DNA from: Nocardia terrae
Lineage (GTDB): Bacteria; Actinomycetota; Actinomycetes; Mycobacteriales; Mycobacteriaceae
Direction of reading: 5' to 3'
DNA: 64,000 nt
NCBI RefSeq assembly: GCF_009760405.1
Contig: NZ_WRPP01000004.1
Location: forward strand, 620,001 to 684,000
This document shows, piece by piece, positions 41,346 to 49,476 of the stretch (positions within the stretch are counted from its first letter, which is position 1; each line of letters begins with the position of its first letter). The notes beneath the pieces were generated by a model that was not told the origin of the DNA, searched no databases, and saw only the letters and a program-made list of their open reading frames with translations. The position numbers were made by a program, and so were the translations under genes.

Positions 41346-41918
41346 GTGCTGCTTAGTGATCGGGATATCCGCAAGGAAATCGCCAATGGGCGTCTCGGGC
41401 TCGAGCCGTTCGATGAAAAGCTGGTGCAGCCGTCGAGTATCGATGTGCGGCTGGACAGTCTGTTCCGGGTGTTCAACAACACCCGCTACACCCATATCGA
41501 TCCGGCGCAGCGGCAGGACGAGCTGACCACGCTGGTCGAACCCGGCGCGGGTGAGCCGTTCGTGCTGCACCCCGGCGAATTCGTGCTCGGCTCCACGCTC
41601 GAGGTGTGCTCGCTGCCCGACGACCTGGCGGGACGGCTCGAGGGCAAGTCCAGCCTGGGCCGGCTGGGTCTGCTGACGCATTCCACCGCCGGGTTCATCG
41701 ACCCCGGATTCAGCGGGCACATCACCCTGGAACTGTCGAATGTGGCGAATCTGCCGATCACGCTGTGGCCGGGGATGAAGATCGGCCAGCTGTGCCTTTT
41801 CCGGCTCACCAGTCCGGCCGAGCATCCGTACGGCAGTGCCGCGGTCGGATCGAAATATCAGGGTCAGCGCGGGCCGACGCCGTCGCGTGCGTACCTGAAT
41901 TTTCCTGTGTCCAAGTGA
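41346..41918 (+). CDS. dcd: dCTP deaminase (dUMP-forming type)
   Basis: 190 residues from GTG 41346, the normal family length. Motifs: MLLSDRDIRKEI at the start, PSSIDVRLDSLFRVF, HPGEFVLGST, GKSSLGRLGLL with the phosphate-binding Ser/Arg, THSTAGFIDPGFSGHITLELSN with the catalytic Glu, and SKYQGQRGPTPSR at the C-terminus. Mycobacterial Dcd is bifunctional, making dUMP directly from dCTP, and this sequence looks like that type. There is no Shine-Dalgarno; a TACGCT hexamer ends eight bases before the GTG, so the message is probably leaderless. Confidence 0.96.
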   Translation: MLLSDRDIRKEIANGRLGLEPFDEKLVQPSSIDVRLDSLFRVFNNTRYTHIDPAQRQDELTTLVEPGAGEPFVLHPGEFVLGSTLEVCSLPDDLAGRLEGKSSLGRLGLLTHSTAGFIDPGFSGHITLELSNVANLPITLWPGMKIGQLCLFRLTSPAEHPYGSAAVGSKYQGQRGPTPSRAYLNFPVSK

Positions 41919-42144
41919 GCGCCCTGCGGGGATCCGAATGATCTGCGCTCCGGGCTCGAGTGAGATGCGTTACGGGCCGGAAGTTCCTATCGGGCGATCG
42001 GCGTAAATCGGCCGCTGCCTGGACAGTTGACCGTCTGGAGTGGCGCGAATACGCCGACCGATGTGTGGGCTCACCGGGTGTACGGATGGCGCGGTACGTC
42101 GTAAGGTGACGGCGACAGGTGTGCGGAAACGAGATGGGCAGCGG

Positions 42145-43473
42145 ATGAGTTCGGTTCTGGGAGTTTCGGTGGGGGCGGGCGCGGTTCGCGTCGCACGTCC
42201 GATCGCCGGGGATTCCGCCGAAACGCCTGCCTTCGACGTGCAGGCCGTGCCGGTCGGGGAGCGGCGGGTCGACGAACTGGCCGCCGACGTCATCGGCGCG
42301 ATGCTCGCCGCGGATTCGCGGATCACCGCCACCGCCATCGCCTATCGCGACGAGAACCACGCGCGCGGCATCCGGGCCGAACTGGCGCGGCGGCAGTTCA
42401 CCAATTACGAACTCGTGCCGGATGTGGTGGCGGCGCTGGAATTCCTCGAATACACCGGGGAGCTACAGGGTTTCGGCACGGTCGCGCTCTACGATCTCGG
42501 CGCGTCCGGTTTGTCCGTGACGGTGGTGGATACCGCCACCCGTCAGGTCTGCTTCAGCGAGCGCACCAGCGATATCAGCGGCGACTACCTGGATTCGCTG
42601 ATCCGCGAGCAGCAGATCGCCTCCGGGCGCATCGCGCATCCGCCGGACCACACCGGACTGGCCGCCCTGGACGCGCTGTGCCGCCAGGCCAAGGAACAGC
42701 TCTCGGGCAGCAATGCGGTGGCGCTGCCCTCGACCGAGGGCCTGGTGCTGCTGTCCCAGGAGAACTTCGAGGCCCTCATCATGCTGGCCGTCGAGTCCTC
42801 CGCGCGCATGACCCGCGATGTGATCCTGCGCTCCGAACAGCCGGTGCAGGCCGTCGCCCTGCTCGGCGGCTGCGCCCAGATCCCGCTGGTGGCAAGGGTT
42901 CTGCGCCGCTGGCTGGGCGTCCCGGTCATCGTGCCCGCCGCGCCCGACACCGTGGTGACCCGCGGCGCGTCCATGCTGGCCCGCCCGGTCCGGCACCGCC
43001 CGGCGCCCGCGCCCTTCCCGGCCGCCCACGAGCACACCCCGCCGCCGCCCGCGGAGCCGTCGCAGCTCTGGTCGCCGGACTCGGAAACCTTGGACAAGCA
43101 CGGCCGCCGCCGCGAGGTCAGCCTCGCGGGAGTGGCCGTCGGCGCGCTGGTCGTGGTGGCCGCCATCGGCGTCACCCTCGGCTGGGGACCTCGTGTCCTG
43201 GAACATGATTCGCAGAGCCAGGACGCCGTCACCAGCTCGGTGCCCAGCACCACCAGCCGCCCGGCCGAATCCGCGACCGTCGCGCCCACCACCACGGACG
43301 CCACCAACGAGTCCCTGGCCGCACCCCCACCGCGCGCCTACCCCACCACCACGGACGCCCCGACCACCGTCGCGGGCCCGAACACCATCACGATCATCCC
43401 CGGCCTGCCCCCGGTCATCGTGCCGACCATCCCCCCACTCTTCCCCCCGGCCCCGCCCGCGCAAGAGCACTGA
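42145..43473 (+). CDS. Membrane-anchored Hsp70-like protein
   Basis: 442 residues from ATG 42145 (MSSVLGVSVGAGAVRVARPI). The first 290 residues resemble an Hsp70/MreB-type ATPase: phosphate-2 motif ALYDLGASGLSVTVVD and adenosine motif VALLGGCAQIPLVARVLRRWLG. The substrate-binding domain of true DnaK is absent; instead a helix (LAGVAVGALVVVAAIGVTLGW, about 350-372) is followed by an extracellular Thr/Pro-rich tail. A shorter relative lies at 60036-61175. Such proteins are common in Nocardia-like genomes; function unknown, possibly envelope-stress signalling. Confidence 0.8.
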   Translation: MSSVLGVSVGAGAVRVARPIAGDSAETPAFDVQAVPVGERRVDELAADVIGAMLAADSRITATAIAYRDENHARGIRAELARRQFTNYELVPDVVAALEFLEYTGELQGFGTVALYDLGASGLSVTVVDTATRQVCFSERTSDISGDYLDSLIREQQIASGRIAHPPDHTGLAALDALCRQAKEQLSGSNAVALPSTEGLVLLSQENFEALIMLAVESSARMTRDVILRSEQPVQAVALLGGCAQIPLVARVLRRWLGVPVIVPAAPDTVVTRGASMLARPVRHRPAPAPFPAAHEHTPPPPAEPSQLWSPDSETLDKHGRRREVSLAGVAVGALVVVAAIGVTLGWGPRVLEHDSQSQDAVTSSVPSTTSRPAESATVAPTTTDATNESLAAPPPRAYPTTTDAPTTVAGPNTITIIPGLPPVIVPTIPPLFPPAPPAQEH

Positions 43474-43500
43474 TACACAGGGCCTTTGAGGACCCAGGCC

Positions 43501-43690
43501 GTGCCCCCATGAATCTCAGGGGGTGGGGCGTGCCCCATGAATCTCAGGGGTGGGGCGTGCCCCCACGAATCTCAGGGGTGGGGCCGTGCCCTCATGAATC
43601 TCAGGGGTGGGGCTGTGCCCTCATGAAATCTCCGGGGTTCGGGGCGCAGCCCCAAGTCCGCTCCTGGGGGTTCGGGGGCGAAGCCCCTGA
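43501..43690. repeat. Five-unit 27-32 bp tandem array plus two GGGGTTCGGGG hairpins
   Basis: Units start at 43501, 43530, 43557, 43586 and 43615. Each reads GTGCCCC-ATGAATCTCAGGGG-TGGGGC with small changes; the fifth is more diverged. Bases 43636-43690 then carry two GGGGTTCGGGGC...GCCCC units like those at 29039-29100. The array fills the space between the Hsp70-like gene and the convergent small gene. It is not a CRISPR: unit length is short and there are no unique spacers. Confidence 0.88.
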
Positions 43691-43795
43691 GAGTTTCGAG
43701 AGTTGAAATGCGCCGAGTCCGCCCCGTCGACTGCCAGAAGGGGGCGGACTCGGTGGGGCCGGCGCGTTCAGCGCCGGTGCGAGGACCGGCTGCGT

Positions 43796-44245
43796 TCAGC
43801 CCTCGCTTCCGGTTCCCACCGCCAGAGCTGTCGTGATGATTGCCGACAGGGGTGGGAGTTTCGCGTCGCGCGCGGGCGGCGTCACCCAGTGACACCCTTC
43901 CCGCGTCCAACGGCCCAGTCCGGTGGGCAGCATGACCGCGCTGCCGACCGCCGGGATGCCGATATCGAGGCGGTTCAATACCTCCAGGATCTGTTCGCCG
44001 GGCCGGGAATCCGGTTCGGCCAGGAAGCTCCAGCGAATCTGGCGGGCCAGCATGGGCCCGTCGCGGTGCTGCTGTTGCAGTGCGGCGCGGACCTTTTCGG
44101 CGCACGCGACCGGCAGATGCACGACCGCGACGTGCGCGGTGACGGGAAGCATGACGAATCCGCCGCGTTCGGTGACCGGCAGCCCGAACTCGTGCCGGTA
44201 GTAGGAAACCCAGTCGTCGACTGTTCGGAGCTTGTCCGCGTTCAC
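43796..44245 (-). CDS. Uncharacterised 149-residue protein (paralogue of 12842-13288)
   Basis: Starts at GTG 44245 (VNADKLRTVDDWVSYYRHEFG) with GAAGGAGG nine bases upstream. It shares with the first copy W-x-x-x-YR-x-x-FGLP, GFVMLP, ILEVLNRLDIGIPAVGS and the C-terminal LPTGLGRWTREGCHWVTPPARD. It is soluble, with no signal peptide. It is divergent from an XRE-family regulator with a 201-bp shared promoter region, so the two are probably linked functionally. No enzyme motif was recognised. Confidence 0.82.
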   Translation of the reverse strand: MNADKLRTVDDWVSYYRHEFGLPVTERGGFVMLPVTAHVAVVHLPVACAEKVRAALQQQHRDGPMLARQIRWSFLAEPDSRPGEQILEVLNRLDIGIPAVGSAVMLPTGLGRWTREGCHWVTPPARDAKLPPLSAIITTALAVGTGSEG

Positions 44246-44446
44246 TTCCCCGCCTCCTTCCCCTGACCACCAGGGTGGCGTGCGGCGGGCGCTGTGAAAA
44301 CGCCCGCACACCCGCATTCCACTGCCTTTCCGCCGCCACTATTACCGATACGTATAAAGCCTGGTACCAGCTGGGTTTCGGAAGTGGTCGCGACCAGTTT
44401 CCGCTCGTACCCTGGACATCGGAGTTCGTTCGGAAGGGATGGCACC

Positions 44447-45877
44447 GTGGTCCGGCACTGGTCAGGCAAAGAGGCCCGGGCCCTCCGCGATGCCAAGCGC
44501 ATGAGTATCCGGGAGTTCGCCGCCCACCTGGGCGTGCACGAACGACTGGTCTCGAAATGGGAGGCCGGGGGCGATCGGGTGCATCCCCGTCCCATCAATC
44601 AGGCCGCCCTCGATACTTCCCTTGCCAGGTCCGACGATGTTGTGCGGGCACGGTTCGCGGCCTTGATCGACCAGCCTTCGAGCGACCGCCCCGCCGTTCC
44701 CGGTTTCGATGTGCGCCACAACGGTTCTGAGGTTCGGGGTTCCGAACTGTGGAACGCGGTGCCGGCGCAAGCCAGTTATTCCAGCGACGCGGAACTGCTG
44801 GCACTCGTCGATACGGGTGCGATGAGGGGCGATGCGTTAGCGGCGATTTCGGAGAGGGATCTGATCATGGCGGCTGCCCACGAAGCAAGCGAGCACGCCG
44901 GTAGGGCCGAGAGCACCAATGTGGGTGCGACCATGTTGGAACAGCTCGATGCCGATGTGACACGCATTGCCAATGAATACGTCCATATGCCACCGGTGCC
45001 GATGATGGTGGAGATGCTGCGGGTGCGGCGGCGGGTGTACCGGTTGCTGGAAGGTCATCAACGGCCCGCCGATACGTCTCATCTGTACCTTTTGGCCGGT
45101 ACCTTGTCCGGTCTGCTGGCGAATGCCAGTACGGATCTCGGCTATTTCGACGCCGCCGGTGAACAGGCCAGGGCCGCTTGGGCTTACGCCGAACTGTGCG
45201 AGCACAACCCGCTGCGGGCCTGGACCCGCGGCATGCAGGCGCTCATCGAATATCGTGCCGAGCGTCCCCGCCGGGCGGTCCTGCTGGCCCAGAGTGGGCA
45301 TCGCTACGCCGAATCCGCGACCTCGCGGGTGCGGCTGCTCAATATCGAGGCCCGCATCTGGTCGCGGCTGGGCAGCACCCACGACACCGAACGCTGCATC
45401 CGCGCCGCCGACGACGCCCGCGACGGCGAGTCGAGCGACACCCTGCACGACGAGGTCGGCGGCGTGTTCGGGTTCAACCAGCCCAAAAGCCATTACTACG
45501 CGGGCGCGACCTATATCCACCTCGGTCAGGCCGAGCCCGCCCTGGAAGCCACCAGCCGCGCCATCGACCTGTACGTGAACGGGCCCACCGACAAGCGCTC
45601 CTACGGCGCGGAATCGCTGGCCCGCGTGGACAATGCGGCCGCGCACCTGATCAACGGCAGTCTCGACGGGGCCGCCGCCGCGCTCGAGCCGGTGCTGGAA
45701 CTCGACGAGGACAAGCGGATCGCGCAGCTCGAGGAACGACTATCGGCCGTGCGCCAGCGCTTGGCGAGCCCGGAGTTCCGGGATGCGGGCGAAGCGCAGG
45801 AGCTGGACGAAAGGATCGAGGAGTTCTGCGGCTCCACCGCGGCCCGCAGCGTGCTGCCTCCCGATACCGCTCGGTAG
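44447..45877 (+). CDS. XRE-family HTH regulator with a TPR-like C-terminal domain
   Basis: 476 residues from GTG 44447 with GGAAGGG nine bases upstream; the longer frame from 44294 lacks a site. The N-terminal HTH is WSGKEARALRDAKRMSIREFAAHLGVHERLVSKWEAGG. A linker (about 60-170) leads to a mostly helical C-terminal part (about 175-460) made of paired helices (LSGLLANASTDLGYFDAAGEQARAAWAYA, ARIWSRLGSTHDTERCIRAADDA), resembling tetratricopeptide repeats. Such actinobacterial regulators often sense peptides or small proteins through the TPR part. It is divergent from the 149-residue gene. Confidence 0.9.
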   Translation: MVRHWSGKEARALRDAKRMSIREFAAHLGVHERLVSKWEAGGDRVHPRPINQAALDTSLARSDDVVRARFAALIDQPSSDRPAVPGFDVRHNGSEVRGSELWNAVPAQASYSSDAELLALVDTGAMRGDALAAISERDLIMAAAHEASEHAGRAESTNVGATMLEQLDADVTRIANEYVHMPPVPMMVEMLRVRRRVYRLLEGHQRPADTSHLYLLAGTLSGLLANASTDLGYFDAAGEQARAAWAYAELCEHNPLRAWTRGMQALIEYRAERPRRAVLLAQSGHRYAESATSRVRLLNIEARIWSRLGSTHDTERCIRAADDARDGESSDTLHDEVGGVFGFNQPKSHYYAGATYIHLGQAEPALEATSRAIDLYVNGPTDKRSYGAESLARVDNAAAHLINGSLDGAAAALEPVLELDEDKRIAQLEERLSAVRQRLASPEFRDAGEAQELDERIEEFCGSTAARSVLPPDTAR

Positions 45878-45932
45878 CTTCTGTGCCGGACGCGAAAAAA
45901 GCTGGTTGCGAGCCAATGGCACCATTGAACGG

Positions 45933-47186
45933 GTGAGCCCTCAGAGTCACCTACCGTCGCATCGGTCCCCGCGCGTTTTGGAGCAGTCCACCAAACTCCA
46001 GAACGTTCTCTACGAGATCCGCGGGCCGGTACACGCACACGCGGCACGGCTGGAGGCCGAGGGACACCGGATTCTGAAGCTGAACATCGGCAATCCCGCG
46101 CCGTTCGGCTTCGACGCGCCTGACGTCATCATGCGCGACATCATCGCGGCGTTGCCGTACGCGCAGGGTTACAGCGAGTCGAAGGGCATCCTGCCGGCGC
46201 GCCGGGCCATCTTCACCCGCTACGAATTGGTGCCGGGCTTCCCGGAATTCGACGTGGACGACGTCTACCTGGGCAACGGCGTCTCCGAGCTGATCACCAT
46301 CGTCATGCAGGCGCTGCTCGACAATGGCGACGAGGTGCTGATCCCCGCGCCGGACTATCCGCTGTGGACGGCCATGACCTCGCTCGCGGGCGGCACCCCG
46401 GTGCACTATCTGTGCGACGAGTCCAATGACTGGCAGCCGGACATCGCGGACATGGAAGCCAAGATCACCGACAAGACCAAGGCGATTGTCGTGATCAACC
46501 CGAACAACCCCACCGGCGCGGTGTACTCCGCCGAGGTGCTGCAGCAGGTGGTGGACCTGGCCCGCAAGCATCAACTGCTGCTGCTGGCCGACGAGATCTA
46601 CGACAAGATCCTCTACGACGGCGCCAAGCACGTGTCGCTGGCCACGCTCGCGCCGGACCTGCTGTGCCTGACCTTCAACGGCCTGTCCAAGGCGTACCGG
46701 GTGGCGGGCTACCGCTCGGGCTGGCTGGTCATCACCGGCCCCAAGGATCACGCGGGCGGTTTCCTGGAGGGCATCGATCTGCTGGCCTCCACCCGGCTGT
46801 GCCCGAATGTGCCTGCGCAGCACGCCATTCAGGTCGCACTGGGCGGGCATCAGAGCATCGACGACCTGGTGCTGCCGGGCGGGCGGCTGCTGGAGCAGCG
46901 GGATGTGGCCTGGGAGAAGCTGAACACGATTCCGGGCGTCTCGTGCGTGAAGCCGCAGGGCGCGCTGTACGCGTTCCCGCGGCTGGATCCGGAAGTCCAT
47001 GAGATCCACGACGATTCGAAACTGGTGCTGGATCTGCTGCTGCAGGAGAAGATCCTGATGGTGCAGGGCACCGGCTTCAACTGGCCGCACCACGACCATC
47101 TGCGCATCGTCACGCTGCCCTGGGCGCGTGATCTCTCGGTCGCCATCGAGCGATTCGGCAACTTCCTTGCGAGCTATCGGCAATAA
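45933..47186 (+). CDS. aspC: PLP-dependent aspartate/alanine aminotransferase (AspC, AlaA-like)
   Basis: 417 residues from GTG 45933. Fold type I aminotransferase motifs: LNIGNPAPFGFD, YSESKGILPARRAI, LGNGVSELI (phosphate cradle), VVINPNNPTGAVY, LLLADEIYDKILYD (Asp contacting the pyridine N), and the Schiff-base Lys in FNGLSKAYRVAGYRSGW, with the Arg of WPHHDHLRIVTLPW binding the substrate carboxylate. It matches mycobacterial Rv0337c, an alanine/aspartate aminotransferase adjacent to etfD there; here etfD is 5 kb away. There is no Shine-Dalgarno before the GTG, so it may be leaderless. Confidence 0.93.
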   Translation: MSPQSHLPSHRSPRVLEQSTKLQNVLYEIRGPVHAHAARLEAEGHRILKLNIGNPAPFGFDAPDVIMRDIIAALPYAQGYSESKGILPARRAIFTRYELVPGFPEFDVDDVYLGNGVSELITIVMQALLDNGDEVLIPAPDYPLWTAMTSLAGGTPVHYLCDESNDWQPDIADMEAKITDKTKAIVVINPNNPTGAVYSAEVLQQVVDLARKHQLLLLADEIYDKILYDGAKHVSLATLAPDLLCLTFNGLSKAYRVAGYRSGWLVITGPKDHAGGFLEGIDLLASTRLCPNVPAQHAIQVALGGHQSIDDLVLPGGRLLEQRDVAWEKLNTIPGVSCVKPQGALYAFPRLDPEVHEIHDDSKLVLDLLLQEKILMVQGTGFNWPHHDHLRIVTLPWARDLSVAIERFGNFLASYRQ

Positions 47187-47410
47187 TTCCGGATAGAAGT
47201 TCCGGTACGCTGGGTGCGCGCCGAGTACGTGATAGTACTGCGCGCACCCTCTTTGACCTGCGAAAATGCGATTCTGTCCGTCACGCGACATCGCCTCTCG
47301 GGGGCCTGGCGCAGGTGAGACCCTGGCTAAAACAAACCGCTGGTACGAAAAAGCAGGGTTTTTAGAGACTTAGCTAGCGCAAAGAACCGTCTTTTGTGTA
47401 CAGTGGTCCT

Positions 47411-47540
47411 CGGCACTCAGAGTGCCCCGGCCGGACCGCCTACCCCCCCTGGGCCGTCCGGCCCTGTTTCAGCCGGCCTACCCCCCCTGGGCCGCTGAGA
47501 CCGGGCGGCGGAGACATCCCCCTGCTCTCCGCCGCCCCTC
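47411..47540 (+). ncRNA. 6C small RNA (two C-rich loops)
   Basis: A TACAGT hexamer at 47399-47404 places the likely 5' end near 47411. Two successive hairpins follow: one with arms GGCCGGAC/GTCCGGCC (47429-47463), the other with TTTCAGC/GCTGAGA plus an inner stem (47467-47500). Each presents the same loop TACCCCCCCTG with seven consecutive C residues (47443-47449 and 47481-47487). A perfect 12-bp terminator, GGGCGGCGGAGA/TCTCCGCCGCCC, ends at 47537. This is the defining pattern of the actinobacterial 6C RNA family (B11 in M. tuberculosis), which regulates mRNAs through its C-rich loops. Confidence 0.88.
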
Positions 47541-47602
47541 CCGCAAATTCTTGCGAACAACCTCTCAGCATGTCAGAAATCATTTTCGTTTAGGCTCGGC
47601 GC

Positions 47603-49348
47603 GTGAGCGATCACCATCACCACCATCACGACCATTCCGGACCTATCGAGATCGGGGCGAACGCCGCCCGCGTGGTTATCGGGCTACTCGCCGCAATCGG
47701 TGTGGTGGTGGTGGCCGGGTTGATCTGGTTGTGGCCCAGTGCTCAGCACGTCGACATTCCGCTGCCCATGCAGGGCGCGGGTGGCGGCGCGGTGGCGACC
47801 GAGGCCGGGACGGTGATCAAGCAGGATCTCGGGACGTGCGGGGACGCGCTGAACGGTCAGGTCCAGTCCAAGGAGCCCGATCTGCTGCCCGCCGCGCAGC
47901 AGCAGTGCACGCGCAGCGTCGTCGCCATCGGTTCCGGGACGGATCAGGGCAAATGGACGATCCTCGTGAACTCGCCGACGCCGGATCAGCCCAATCTGCG
48001 TGTGGGGGACAAGATTCGCATTGCGCCGCAATCGGTTCCGGATCCGAAGAATCCGAACGGCCCCAAGATCACCATCTACACGTTCGACGACTACTCGCGC
48101 GGGATGCCGCTGACGATCATCGTCATCGTCTTCGCGGTGGTGATCGTCGCGGTGGCGCGGTGGCGGGGTCTGCGGGCGCTGATCGGACTCGTCATCGCGT
48201 TCGGTGTGCTGGTCGTGTTCCTGCTGCCCGCACTGCTCGACGGGAAACCGGCCATACCGGTGGCCATGGTCGCGGGCGCGGTAATCCTCTACGCCGTGCT
48301 GTATCTGGCGCACGGGGTGAATCTGCGGACCAGTTCGGCGCTGCTGGGCACGCTGACCTCGATGGTGGTCGCGGCGGTGCTGTCCTGGGTGGCGCTGAAA
48401 ATGACGCACCTGACCGGGTTGTCCGAGGAACAGAACACCAATGTCGCGGCCTATGTCCAGCATGTGAGCATCACCGGATTGCTGCTGGCCGGATTCATCA
48501 TCGGTTCGCTGGGTGTGCTCAACGACGTCACCATCACCCAGGCCTCGGCGGCCTTCGAACTGGCGGCGCTGGACCCGAAGGCCAACCGCCGCGGCATCTT
48601 CGCCGCGGCGATGCGGGTCGGGCGTGACCACATCGCCAGTACCGTCTACACCCTGGTGCTCGCCTACGCCGGTGGGGCGCTGCCCCTGCTGCTGCTGTTC
48701 ACGGTCGCCGGTCGGCCCATCAGCGATGTGCTGACCGGCGACGCGGTCGGCATCGAGATCGCGAGGTCCGCGGTCGGTGGCATCGCGCTGGCGCTGTCGG
48801 TGCCGCTGACCACCGCCATCGCGGTACTGCTGGCCCGCCCGCTCGGCGCGAAGCCCGCCGAGGCGCGCGCGGGTGCGGGGCGGTCGCGAAGCGCCGGGGC
48901 GCAACGGAATACGCCACGACGGGCCGCCGGAACACGGACGGGTGCGCAATCCGCGGCCACGCGGACCGGCTCCCAGCCCGCGACCCGGCGCACCGGAAAT
49001 CCACGCACCGGTGAGCAATCGGCCGGGCCGAGCACCGGGTCGCAACCGGTCGCGCGCCGGGGCGACGACCAGGGCGGGCCGTACTCCGGGGAGCAGGCGG
49101 TGGCTTCACGCCGTGAGACCCTCGAGTCGCCGACCGTGCCGAGAACCAGTGTGGTGCAACCGAATCAGCCGGAGCAGCAGCACACTACCTCTTCCTGGTT
49201 CAATCGGAACGAGCCGTGGTCGGAGCCGGAACCGCGGGCGCAGACCTGGTCGCCGCAACCGCAGGACCAGGGGTGGCCGTCCGACGAGGGAGATCAGGGC
49301 TGGCCGCCGGAGCCGCCCCGCGGTGGGCGGCATTCCCGGCCGAACTAG
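47603..49348 (+). CDS. YibE/F family membrane protein with native poly-His start
   Basis: 581 residues from GTG 47603. TAGGCT six bases upstream and no Shine-Dalgarno suggest a leaderless message. The N-terminus is SDHHHHHHDHSG, then helix 1, an extracellular domain (about 55-170), and the YibE/F core of seven or so helices (TIIVIVFAVVIVAVARWRGLRAL, LYLAHGVNLRTSSALLGTL, SLGVLNDVTITQASAAFEL, FAAAMRVGRDHIASTVYTLVLAY). A 160-residue cytoplasmic tail is rich in Arg, Gln, Pro and Trp. The function of YibE/F is not established; the His run suggests metal contact. Confidence 0.9.
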   Translation: MSDHHHHHHDHSGPIEIGANAARVVIGLLAAIGVVVVAGLIWLWPSAQHVDIPLPMQGAGGGAVATEAGTVIKQDLGTCGDALNGQVQSKEPDLLPAAQQQCTRSVVAIGSGTDQGKWTILVNSPTPDQPNLRVGDKIRIAPQSVPDPKNPNGPKITIYTFDDYSRGMPLTIIVIVFAVVIVAVARWRGLRALIGLVIAFGVLVVFLLPALLDGKPAIPVAMVAGAVILYAVLYLAHGVNLRTSSALLGTLTSMVVAAVLSWVALKMTHLTGLSEEQNTNVAAYVQHVSITGLLLAGFIIGSLGVLNDVTITQASAAFELAALDPKANRRGIFAAAMRVGRDHIASTVYTLVLAYAGGALPLLLLFTVAGRPISDVLTGDAVGIEIARSAVGGIALALSVPLTTAIAVLLARPLGAKPAEARAGAGRSRSAGAQRNTPRRAAGTRTGAQSAATRTGSQPATRRTGNPRTGEQSAGPSTGSQPVARRGDDQGGPYSGEQAVASRRETLESPTVPRTSVVQPNQPEQQHTTSSWFNRNEPWSEPEPRAQTWSPQPQDQGWPSDEGDQGWPPEPPRGGRHSRPN

Positions 49349-49361
49349 CGAAATTCGTTGC

Positions 49362-49393
49362 GAGGGGCGTGTTCCGGAGGGAACACGCCCCTC
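49362..49393 (+). terminator. Terminator of the YibE/F gene
   Basis: A perfect 14-bp stem GAGGGGCGTGTTCC with loop GGAG, 13 bases after the stop. Confidence 0.9.
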
Positions 49394-49476
49394 TCCGTCG
49401 GGAGCGGGTGGTCGCTGAGCGGCGGGCCCGATTCGGCGGTTTCGAGCCCGCTACCCGCCCCGGCGGGGCCTTCGGA

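Noticed and set aside
39671..41356. A 561-codon alternative plus-strand frame inside ctaD
   Set aside because: It overlaps the ctaD frame, which carries all oxidase motifs; the alternative has no family features.
39810..41825. A 671-codon minus-strand frame across ctaD and dcd
   Set aside because: It spans the boundary of two well-identified genes and has shadow composition (Arg/Gln/His/Glu-rich).
43501..43646. Coding reading of the 29-bp array (GW/ES-rich repeat peptide)
   Set aside because: Unit lengths vary between 27 and 32 bases, so no frame is kept through the array and no binding site precedes it.
47603..47640. Vector-derived His tag
   Set aside because: The histidine run is embedded in a continuous chromosomal gene with a native promoter-like upstream region and typical codon use.
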